Assembly (NCBI GenBank): GCA_001579985.1
Contig: LRSR01014129.1
Span: 1 to 20,647 of the forward strand
Direction: 5' to 3'
DNA: 20,647 nucleotides
Source: Hypsibius dujardini
Taxonomy: Eukaryota; Tardigrada; Eutardigrada; Parachela; Hypsibiidae
Shown here: positions 1 through 7,453 of the stretch, piece after piece
Layout: each line of letters opens with the position of its first letter
How positions within the stretch are numbered: the stretch's first letter is position 1
Notes under the pieces: generated by a model
Seen by the model: only the letters and a program-made list of their open reading frames with translations
The model's database searches: none
What the model was told of the DNA's origin: nothing
Position numbers and translations under genes: made by a program

Positions 1-55
1 GCACAATCGCTAGTACTGATTCTCATGGCTCCTTAGAGTTCCTCCTTTATTGCAG

Positions 56-169
56 CTCTTCGCGGGGGTCTTTGCGTTCACGTGCTTTGTGATGGATCGT
101 GCCCAGCACTTCAAACCGGGGCGTAGGACCATTCATACGGCTCAGTCTGAAGAAGTACCTGGTGTCTAG
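56..169 (+). CDS. Last exon of a chemoreceptor-like gene (5' part lies off the left edge)
   Basis: This is the 3'-terminal coding exon of a seven-transmembrane receptor whose other exons lie left of the window. A pyrimidine-rich acceptor ending in TTATTGCAG at 47-55 precedes a phase-0 exon starting LFAGVFAFTCFVMDRAQHF and closing with TAG at 167-169. Its length (114 nt, 38 codons with stop) equals that of the last exon of receptor A at 12202-12315, and the two differ by only scattered substitutions. It also matches the last exon of receptor B at 17559. The residues form the second half of the last membrane helix plus a short cytoplasmic tail ending EEVPGV. The exon is open, so the upstream gene may be functional. 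The family call rests on the complete paralogue B. Confidence 0.62.
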   Translation, partial: LFAGVFAFTCFVMDRAQHFKPGRRTIHTAQSEEVPGV

Positions 170-717
170 ACATGCTCTTATACATGAGAGGCGGCGGTTG
201 GGACAGATGTCATTTTTTGCCCTTGCTATACTCGTATACCTGCCGAACCTTACCTGACATGCCTCCGAGTTCTTTCGGTCAAAACGTTTCCTAATATCGT
301 TAAAAGCTGGAGGGATTTCAAATACCCGGTTTCTGTGTGCGAAGATAATATACTGCTTCACAGCATCACATTTCACATTCTCATTGTTGGCTTGCATGTG
401 ACTTCAAAAGCGACCGTTTTCCCTCGGCGAAACCCAGGAGGTTCCTGTCAACAACTTTCATAATCTCTTGATTTGAAACACAATCTAAGCTCCCTTCAGC
501 ACATTTTTTTCAATTATGATGATTGCAACACCTGCACCCAGTTTGCATGGTGACCATTCAAAATTGAGCAAATGTTAGTATTGTACCCTGTATAAAACCT
601 AAGCGATACCCCTTACTACGGTATTTCGGCAGGTCATTCAACTGTTGGATCTTAACAAAATCGAATTTAATTTAATTTTACCGGGCTCGCCGGATTTTCC
701 GCTACGATCCTTCATGA
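170..717. other. Spacer between chemoreceptor copies; duplicated at 12316-13400
   Basis: There is no convincing gene here. The whole stretch has a diverged copy downstream of receptor A: 1-402 pairs with about 12157-12550 and 403-845 with about 13086-13530. The second copy carries about 535 bp (12551-13085) that is absent here. A long antisense open frame runs over 47-397, but in the second copy it breaks after about 12414, so it is more likely a shadow of the exon and its 3' UTR than a gene. Confidence 0.6.
591..597 (+). promoter_or_regulatory. TATA box of the truncated receptor copy
   Basis: TATAAAA sits about 127 nt upstream of the ATG at 718. The flanking sequence, including AAACCTAAGCGAT, recurs upstream of receptor B (TATAAAA at 13274-13280). 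Conservation of the box and its spacing to the ATG across the duplication supports a core promoter. A TCATTC initiator-like site follows at 634, although this is farther from the box than the usual 30 bp. Confidence 0.4.
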
Positions 718-837
718 ATGTCGAAAATCATGCCCAGCAACCATCCTTCAAGTTCCCCACCGGGCAATCTAATCTACAGACTTTTCCTCACGGCACCAGA
801 AGGCTACGAGACGACTCTGGTGCTACCTCTTCAGTGA
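718..837 (+). pseudogene. 5' fragment of a chemoreceptor gene, cut off by a minisatellite
   Basis: ATG at 718 opens a frame that matches the N-terminus of receptor B residue for residue over nearly its whole length (MSKI..SNHPSSSPPGNL, then IYRLFLTAPEGY, then TTLVLPLQ). It stops at TGA (835-837) where receptor B reads CAA for the next Gln. Similarity ends about 8 nt later and a TGTCTG minisatellite takes over. No TM1-TM7 sequence follows anywhere in the next 9 kb, so this is a 39-residue remnant of a duplicated receptor. A TATA box upstream is shared with B, so the remnant could still be transcribed. The parental family is the 7tm_7-like set described under receptor B. Confidence 0.7.
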
Positions 838-858
838 AAAAGTAATTTCCTAAATTAT

Positions 859-1143
859 CGTGCCTGTGCCTGTGTCTGTGACCATGTCTGTGTCTGTAAC
901 CGAGTCTGTATCTTTGGCTGCGACCGTGTCTGTGTCTGTGATTGTGACCGTGTCTGTGTCTGTAACTCTGTCTGTGTTTGTGGGTGTCTGTGTCTTTGGC
1001 TGTGAGCCTGTCTGTGTCTGTAACTCTGTCTACATCTGTGGCTCTCCCTGCCTGTGCCTGTGTCTGTGACCGTGTTTTGTGTCTGTGACTTTGTCTGTGT
1101 CTGTGACCGTAGGTCAGTAACTCTGTCTGACTTAGTGCCTTTG
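859..1143. repeat. TGTCTG-type minisatellite
   Basis: Imperfect tandem array built on TCTGTGTCTGTGACC and related 6-, 12- and 18-nt variants with Tg/Cy alternation. It starts within about 15 bp of the break in the truncated receptor copy. Long open frames on both strands (rich in Val-Ser-Val on plus and His-Arg on minus) arise because the period is a multiple of three, and they are not genes. A shorter, related TCTG/TTTG tract lies at about 3956-4016. Confidence 0.85.
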
Positions 1144-1712
1144 CCTGTATGGCTGTCATTGAGTCCTCGGTTGCCCGGCTGTTAGTGCTGCTCTAATGTA
1201 TAATAATTATTAGTAGAAAGCATTTTCGGCTGTTTTCAATTTGATACTTGTATTAATATATAATAATACAAGAAAACTGCGATGGATGTATTAAGTATGT
1301 ATTAATTAGAATTCAAACGTAGGGAGACATATTTGTGATATGCTAAGAAAAAATGCTGGTATTAGAATTATTTAATTTAGTCCTCAAAAAAATTCTAACC
1401 CAAAAACGAGCTTTCGTTGTGATTTAGAATGGTACCGGAGAAGCACTGATTGCTTGAATCGTATCAGGAAAATATTCAGCGATCCATTTAACGCTTGATT
1501 AATTAATGTTATGGACGTGAGTCAAGTAATCCGTCAACCAATAGCCGGGAGGATGATTGTAACGGCTCGTGCTTTACTCTGCGTTAGTCCAATTATACTG
1601 GTACAATTACAAATCACTGAAATAGCATCCATTTTTCACGAATCAATTATTAGAAAGAAATATTAATACATTCATTTCATTGGAATTCATTTTACTATAG
1701 TAATATATTTAA

Positions 1713-1876
1713 ATATGGCAAAACACTACGAGAAGTTATTGGAATAATATTTATAAAAATTGAGATTGCATTCGAATATTAGAAATATAATAAAATATGG
1801 CAAAAAACTACGAGAATTATTAGAATTATATTGATTAAAATTGAGATTCCATTCGAATATTCCTAATATATTAAAA
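1713..1876. repeat. 82-bp tandem duplication in AT-rich DNA
   Basis: Two adjacent units start at ATATGGCAAAA (1713 and 1795). Each holds the landmarks CACTACGAGAA/AACTACGAGAA, AAAATTGAGATT and CATTCGAATATT in the same order and spacing. Divergence of roughly one base in ten shows that the duplication is not recent. No gene is seen in the surrounding 1190-2200 stretch, which is AT-rich and includes a C10 run at about 2101. Confidence 0.8.
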
Positions 1877-2218
1877 AATAAGAAAATGGTCTTAGAACTG
1901 TCACTCGGCCACGCTTCAACCTGTTTTTGATTTGACGTGATTGTTCGAAAAAATCGCACTCTTCTCTCTAAATGCACCAAATGCCAGTATTGTCCGTATT
2001 GTTATCAATCGTCTATTGGGAAAGTTCAACAATTACGTAAGCGCTCGATATTAGGCGGCCTTACCCCTACTCTCCTCTGTCAGAGCTCTTAAGTATTTTA
2101 CCCCCCCCCCTCTTGAACTTGAAACGCTTATGTTAGCGCCGTTGTAACCCCCCTATGCGTCAAAATTTTATATTTTTGTTTTAATAACAAAATTTATCAT
2201 GAGTTTAACACGTTTTGG

Positions 2219-3211
2219 TCAAGATCGCAAAGCATTATTGATTTTAATTTGGTCCAAATTCCACCACACCTTTCGCATTACACGTTTCAAACCTGCCACT
2301 GTAGTGGCAGGGTGGTCAAACAATTTCCACTTAAACAGACCGTTCACACAAAAATCCATGGGAGCCGGGTCAGGGCTATTGCCCATCCAGTGCTCTTTCG
2401 GAGTGAACTTGATTCCGGAATTTTGAAGCCATTTTTGGGGGATTCCGGAAGAGTCCACTGGAGCACTGTCATGGTGGAAGACGACCTTGTTGATCAGCTC
2501 ACCCGGAAGTAGTTTCCAAATGTCGTTTTTGAAAATTGGCTTCAAAACATGTTGAATGTAGTACTCACTGTTGATTTTCGCACCGGGTTTGACGAAGCGG
2601 ATCGCGGTTTTTCCACGGGAGCAAACACCGTAAAACATGACGCCCTTGGGGTGATTTCCTTCCAGAATTTGGTCCAACTTTCCGAGTCCTTTCTCCCCAA
2701 AACTCGTAATAAATCTTTCGGATCCCGTTAACGTCAGTCCTACACCCAGGCCTCATCAATGGTGATAACATTCTTCCACTTCCGGCTGTTGATGTAGCGC
2801 AGGAACCTCGAGTCTCGGTCCAGCCGTTGTTTAGCCTGCTCGTTTGATAGGACATGAACACGGCACTTTTTTTCGCACCTTCCCCTCCGAATCCTGGCTA
2901 ACCACGCGAGCAATAGTTGTAGCCGACACACCGTACTTCAAGGATAATGCAGAACGGGTCAGCGGATTCGGTCCTGAGATGTCCTTTTCAATGGCATCCA
3001 CCAGACCAGAAGTTCGGAGTTTCGGGGAGCCACGAGGTTTCACCAACGACGGTGCAGTATCACTTCCGGCTTCCTTATTGATATTTTTCCTGATGAGATT
3101 AGATACTGCTTTCTGGGAAACAAAGATTTTCCTGATCTTTAATGCTTCCACAATTTGTTTGAATGAATATTTCAAACTGACCAATGTCAAAATAGGCTCC
3201 CTAACACCCAA
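2219..3211 (-). pseudogene. Decayed Tc1/mariner transposase, DD37D (maT-type)
   Basis: A cut-and-paste DNA transposase read on the minus strand in at least three frames. 3211 to about 2831 encodes the N-terminal helix-turn-helix half (TLVSLKYSFKQIVEALKIRK, then KPRGSPKLRTSG and SALSLKYGVSATTIARVV). 2931-2743 carries the first catalytic Asp in ITIDEAWV. 2677-2219 carries the second Asp in VVFHHDSAP and the third in GNSPDPAPMDF. I count 37 residues between the last two Asp, which is the DD37D spacing of the maT group rather than the DD34D of true mariners. Breaks lie near 2870-2930 and just after the first Asp motif (in-frame TAG at about 2742), so no active enzyme is made. Terminal inverted repeats were looked for around 2030-2200 and 3240-3340 but none were convincing, so the element ends are undefined. 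Confidence 0.88.
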
Positions 3212-3367
3212 ATCTAGTTCTCAACTCATATTTGCATCCAAATAAGACAAGAAATTTATCACAAATGTGAAATTGAGTGGAGCACGTGTTGGGTTTTTGA
3301 GATTGGAAGATCAGATAAAGCGCCCCGTACAGGTGTGAACATGAGTCATTGAGTAACATCAAGTGGT

Positions 3368-3874
3368 TTAACCTCTGTACATTAGTCCCGGTTCGTCGGC
3401 GTCCTCCGCGTCCCGGAAGAGAAAACTATAAAAGAAGACTCGATTCAAGACCATGTTGTGAACGTGCGCCAGATTCGTTCGATTAGCGAAGAGCGGATAG
3501 ATGTAGAAGTTTTTGATGTTGGAAATGTGGGAGACCACGTCCATGGACATGAAGAGGTCGTGGCGCGGTCGGCTGGCGCAGTTGGCCCCGTCGTCGGAAC
3601 GGAAGGGAATGAGAATCTCATGAAAGCGATCGGGATGTTGGTGTTGGAATTGAGGAAGAACGATTGTAACAAATGTGAAGTTGGTGGATAATATGGACAC
3701 GACTTTTAGGGCATTCATGGCATGGAACGACGCAGGAATAGTGAAAGTGATGGTTTCAGTTGTCTGTATGTACCTGATGATAACGCAGTCATGTGGCTGA
3801 TGAAAGAGACATGCTCTCAATAAGCGAATTAAATGGTCTACGCACTGGACTTTGCTTAGGACGGCCGGCAACAT
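3368..3874 (-). CDS. Unrecognised minus-strand open frame, possibly one or more exons
   Basis: A 168-residue minus-strand frame that I do not recognise. The portion from about residue 55 onward (VVSILSTNFTFVTIVLPQF, then DRFHEILIPF, SMDVVSHISNIKNFYIYPLF, NMVLNRVFFYSFLF) has mixed amino-acid use and higher GC than its surroundings, as expected of coding DNA. Splice-like sites inside the frame (CAG|GTACAT near 3768 and AAAAG acceptors near 3698) and a donor-like GAG|GTTAAA near the stop suggest it may be part of a longer spliced gene. No signal peptide or known motif was identified. Alternatively it is a chance frame, since its plus strand also has an open frame over 3458-3691. Confidence 0.33.
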   Translation of the reverse strand: MLPAVLSKVQCVDHLIRLLRACLFHQPHDCVIIRYIQTTETITFTIPASFHAMNALKVVSILSTNFTFVTIVLPQFQHQHPDRFHEILIPFRSDDGANCASRPRHDLFMSMDVVSHISNIKNFYIYPLFANRTNLAHVHNMVLNRVFFYSFLFRDAEDADEPGLMYRG

Positions 3875-3955
3875 TTCAGTTTCTAGTTTCTCTGTATGTT
3901 AATCAGCATATGCACTGATTCCGACATGTTGGTCCTTGTATCTCTACAGTCCGTG

Positions 3956-4016
3956 TTTCCCTCTGTTTATGTCTCTGTCTGTTTGTCGGTCTGTCTTTTT
4001 GTCTGTCTGTTTGTCT
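3956..4016. repeat. TCTG/TTTG microsatellite
   Basis: Imperfect run of TCTG and TTTG units (CTCTGTCTGTTTGTCGGTCTG and similar). It resembles the larger array at 859-1143. The open frames that cross it are rich in Cys, Leu, Ser and Val only because of the repeat. Confidence 0.7.
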
Positions 4017-4137
4017 TCCGCTTGGTGTTCAGCGCTACGGTCCCTACTGGTCGCACTCTTTCACGTCTGTACATATATGGATCATTTTGTGCGTAGTATG
4101 TGTATAGGTCGGCTATCTGTCCAGTTGCTCCGGGTGC

Positions 4138-4359
4138 TTAATGTAGCGGAAAAGTGGCAGAATTCAAAGAATGCCCGCATAAACATCTAATTCCAATGCA
4201 AAGAGGGAGCGTATTACGGAAGATGTCACCTCCGATGATGTGGAGGATCAAGCGGAAACCACTCCAGTCGTCGGTAAATGAAAAAATTACACATCTAAAT
4301 GAAACAGCTTTTGCCAGCGTTATGGCTTGATAAACTTCGCTGTCCACCTCTCCGATCAC
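4138..4359 (-). other. Possible minus-strand exon, unrecognised
   Basis: A 73-residue open frame with a hydrophobic centre (AVSFRCVIFSF, then FRLILHIIGGDIF). It lies on the same strand as the open stretches at 3368-3874 and 4992-5174, so the three could be exons of one gene. The link is conjecture: no splice pair tying them together was established and the product is not recognised. The remaining DNA from 4360 to 4990 shows no gene, only AT-rich sequence with short ACAATT repeats around 4920-4965. Confidence 0.18.
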
Positions 4360-4991
4360 GTTTCACATTAATCAATAGCCGTTTTATCACTCTTCTTCAT
4401 AGAACACTGTTGTGATAGATGACGCGGATTCAAGACGGATTGGATTGATTTTTTGTGAAGTGCGAGTGACAGATCCGCCGCATTCCACATCACCGCAGTT
4501 TAATCAGCAAGATTCGAATGATTAGCACCGCACACCGTTTCAAACCGACTCTTCAGTCAGCCGTAATCCGATCCGATTTTGTTCACGGGTGCAAAGTGTA
4601 GTGTACATTTAAAGCGAGAAGGCACCGTCGATTTTACCTCTTTCCCGTTGCATATTCAAGTACTTTGAACAATATTTTACCTAGCAATTTGGTATAAAAT
4701 TCGGATATAAATGTGAAATGCTCCGAAAAATGGACTTTGGATTCCAAAATTACTGTTTTTTGGTCCGTGACGCCAGATATTTAATTTAGGTTTGCGGCCA
4801 TAGCTAAGGAACTGTCGCGAAATTCATTCTTTCGATTCAAGATTCTAAAATCCCTTGAAATTATGCATATTTTGCACCATCTTTGACACTGTCAGATTTT
4901 GAATTTACATTTTATTAAAACTAACAATTACAATTGTATTACAATTACGTTACAATTGTAGCTAAAAAATGAATTCAAATATTTTAAAGTC

Positions 4992-5174
4992 TTACCGCTC
5001 AGTCAATTTAAAACCCAGCAGTATCAGAAGCGGTACAAGGGTTGCGTAATCCTGAAGGCTTTCAGAATCTAGAACCAAACGAACGAGTTTCTCTACAGTT
5101 CCGTAGCTGTGACCGTAGAACCAAATTAAATATATGACGCCACGGCGCCACGGAGTCATCAGAGATAGCGGCAA
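4992..5174 (-). other. Possible minus-strand exon with strong donor, unrecognised
   Basis: Open frame ending LLILLGFKLTER with two hydrophobic stretches (RGVIYLIWFYG and YATLVPLLILLGF). Its 3' end overlaps a near-consensus donor, GAGCG|GTAAGAC, at about 4990-5000. This may be a membrane-protein exon of an unknown gene. A second frame on the same strand covers 5062-5271 and only one of the two can be real. Confidence 0.2.
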
Positions 5175-5433
5175 AAGGCACCACCGAATTATCTATAGAC
5201 ATTAGCGTAAACATTTGTCGACGCACCTTCCGAGTTTTCTTTCCCGATAGAAAGTTTGGGTGCTCCAACAATGAAGGTTAGGGTCGTGTAAGCTCTACAA
5301 TTTCTAAAAGGAAATTCCGGATTACCCTGCTTTTGGTGGTTTTGTTTTGTGGTCTTATTCCGTGGAAAACAGTTAAGTCAACTTGGCACTGCAATTAGCA
5401 TGATTTTTGCACTAAAAAAGCTCCACGCGGACT

Positions 5434-6813
5434 ATGATTCACTCGCTGCTTTTTAATGGTTTAGGTAACTATTTCGCACAGAACCAGAAGCACGGCCGTA
5501 GATGTACGTAGTGTCGAGACTTTGTATTGCTTTTAGGTTTATTGATGTGGATTGGGTTATATGGCTTGACTCACTCTCACTCCTCTTGTCCCGATGGATA
5601 CCATGAGTCTGGAGTAAACTGCTTTAAGCTGATAGAAAATGAACCTTCGACGTGGCCGGTTGCCAAATCAAACTGCGCTCGGCTAGGCGCCAGACTGGCA
5701 TCAATCCGTAGCGAACAGGACCAGAAACTCATAGAGTCGCTTGCTTCCAATTCTCAACTGCCGGAACGGAGATATTGGATTGGGCTCTCTGCAGATCGTG
5801 CGGAACCTGTGACGGACGCTACTAACTACCCATGGACGTGGGAAGATCAGAAGTTGCCTTATAGCTCATTACACGGATACACAAATTGGCAAATAGGTAT
5901 TTTGATTGGTGGCCTCGATTATCTAATTTTACTACTACCGTAACACGCAATGTTCCCCTGAAACGCATTGCTTGCTATTGCTATAATAATAATCTTTTGA
6001 CGAAGGCTATGCACACAACCTTTTTCGCCGGTAATTAGACACAACCTTCTTTTGAAAACCCATCAAGCGTTTAAATAGGTTAAAGTTAGTTGCTACACAA
6101 AATTCCGATTGATATAAATGTACAGTAATCCAAAATAAACCCTCCCAGATAAATGCAGAGGGTATCACCAGTTCCGTATCATTCGTATTTCCAACTTGAG
6201 ACTGTGCTATGTCAGATTATTCAAGCAGTATTTCCGATCACGATTCATTTGATCCTCTTCTCGATGAGCACGCAAACAAACATGATGTCAATGCTATGTA
6301 CTACTGTACTGCCGCGATTAAACCGGTTACTTTTTGCACCCGGGCAGCGTATTAGACCTGTGTAAGTGTGTGAGTGTGTGTGCTCACTCAACACACAGGC
6401 GCGTGTGACAGAGGCGCGGCTAAACTGACCGGTTTAATCGCGGTAGTACAGTACTATTTATTTACTAATTTAATACTACCGTAACACGCAGTGTTCCCTT
6501 AAGACGCATTCCTTACTATTGCTATTATACTAATCTTTTTATAGGGGAGCCAAATGTGCGCAGCGATCCAGAACTATGTGTGGAAATGAACTTTCTTCAT
6601 ATGGGAGGACAATGGAATAACTTTTGGTGCACCCATTATGTCCTACCAGGTTTCATATGTGAGAAGCAGCGAATGCCGGACCCTGTAGTACCTCCAAAGT
6701 CAACAGTACTTCCAGAGCCAACAGTACCTCCAGAGCCAACAGTACCTCCAAAGCCAACAGTACCTCCAAAGCCAACAAATTTCTGTTTCGCCCGGCGATC
6801 CCGGCGATCCTGA
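5434..6813 (+). CDS. Secreted C-type lectin with Thr/Pro-rich tail
   Basis: Three exons with canonical GT-AG, phase-1 introns: 5434-5464, 5537-5896 and 6545-6813, giving 219 residues. Exon 1 ends TTTAG|GTAACT and joins CTTTTAG|GT to complete a signal peptide (MIHSLLFNGLGLLMWIGLYG). A C-type lectin-like domain spans about residues 28-171. Its six cysteines fit the long form (C28-C39, C57-C169, C142-C159), and it has WIGL at 91-94, EPN at 132-134 and WNN at 154-156. In this family EPN with WND usually means Ca2+-dependent binding of mannose-type sugars. Here the motif reads WNN, so one calcium ligand is altered. The EPN motif is completed across the second splice junction, which supports the gene model. 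Residues 176-208 are five TVPPKP-like hexapeptides, a likely O-glycosylated stalk. The likely role is extracellular sugar recognition, as in immunity. A second open frame at 6785-6907 (GDPGDPDESEA then TLSLATTGNL) may be a frame-shifted former tail. Confidence 0.9.
5935..5998 (+). repeat. Direct repeat, copy 1, in lectin intron 2
   Basis: About 64 bp starting CTACCGTAACACGCAATGTT and ending AATCTTTT. It is repeated at 6477-6540 as the last part of the same intron, up to the polypyrimidine tract of the acceptor. The copies differ at roughly ten positions. Either a piece of intron end was duplicated or about 480 bp was inserted with an unusually long duplication. Confidence 0.8.
6299..6456. mobile_element. 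158-bp TA-flanked MITE-like element in lectin intron
   Basis: Terminal inverted repeats of 29 bp (6299-6327 and 6428-6456) agree at 27 positions, with core CCGCGATTAAACCGGT. TA dinucleotides bound both ends, as expected for Tc1/mariner-type target duplication. The centre is GTGTGAGTG-rich and can also pair with itself (CCTGTGT at about 6357 with ACACAGG at about 6395), so nearly the whole element can fold back. It has no coding capacity, and the mobilising transposase is unknown. Confidence 0.78.
6477..6540 (+). repeat. Direct repeat, copy 2, abutting the exon 3 acceptor
   Basis: Second copy of the 64-bp repeat at 5935-5998. It runs into CTTTTTATAG, the acceptor used for lectin exon 3, and is therefore probably the original copy. 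Confidence 0.8.
6666..6774 (+). repeat. 18-bp coding minisatellite in lectin stalk
   Basis: About five tandem 18-nt units of the form ACAGTACCTCCAAAGCCA encode TVPP[KE]P. The last two units are nearly identical, which suggests recent slippage and likely allelic length variation of the stalk. Confidence 0.85.
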
Positions 6814-6987
6814 TGAATCGGAAGCTTATACTTTGAGCCTTGCCACTACTGGAAACCTTAGATGTCGGCAACTTTTCCAGGAGTTTCTCGCCTCGCTTCG
6901 TTCTTGATGTAATGCACTTCCAGTCTCTCTAGAAAATCTTTCCGTTTTACCTGTGTGCATGAAGATACACCATGAAGGTCAAACTGC

Positions 6988-6993
6988 AATAAA
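6988..6993 (+). terminator. Poly(A) signal of the lectin gene
   Basis: AATAAA lies 175 nt after the lectin stop codon and is the first canonical hexamer on this strand after it. The following stretch to 7453 shows no gene. It holds a TATAAAAA at 7253-7260 on the plus strand with no credible downstream start, so I do not call that a promoter. Confidence 0.5.
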
Positions 6994-7453
6994 CTGGTTT
7001 CGCCGTACGACGTGGCAAATTCGTCATTCATGCTCTCAAACTCAAACGGTCATAAAGCAATGACGCAAAATCACGAACTGCTCGAATCGTAGATTCCGTC
7101 GATGAGCGGGTCGCAATTATCCCTGAAACAAGTGCACCTATTACTAGCCCTATTTTCGGTTCATCTGCGTTTTTAATACTGACTTTTCCTGAATTCAAAA
7201 TTTCAGCACACCACCCTTAAACGTTAGCTACCAGTGCGGGTGGGTAAAACAGTATAAAAAGCAAAGTTAGTTCGCCGTTGTCTTAGTAGTTCCAATTATA
7301 TTCCAGACATAACTCAAACCATCCACAACAAAACTAAAGTCCGGAAAAAACCAATTGCACAGAACGAAACATCTCTAACCAAAAATACAAAAAAATAAAT
7401 CAAATCCTTCTACGGCAAAACTGGACAAGGAAGTTCTGTTGACACACATTCGA

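Noticed and set aside
47-397. Long antisense open frame over the receptor last exon, also present in part at 12193-12414
   Set aside because: Its conservation follows from the segmental duplication, and the frame is broken in the second copy. It runs antisense to a real exon and UTR, and no family resemblance was seen.
788-1159. His/Arg-rich minus-strand frame and Val/Ser-rich plus-strand frame
   Set aside because: Both are translations of a repeat whose period is a multiple of three.
2030-2160. Two similar stretches (CGCTCGATATTAGGCGG and CGCTTATGTTAGCGCC) as possible mariner terminal repeats
   Set aside because: They are in direct, not inverted, orientation on the same side of the element, and no partner was found beyond 3240.
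7253-7260. TATAAAAA as a plus-strand promoter
   Set aside because: No plausible plus-strand coding start follows; the region is the 3' flank of both the lectin and the BTB gene.
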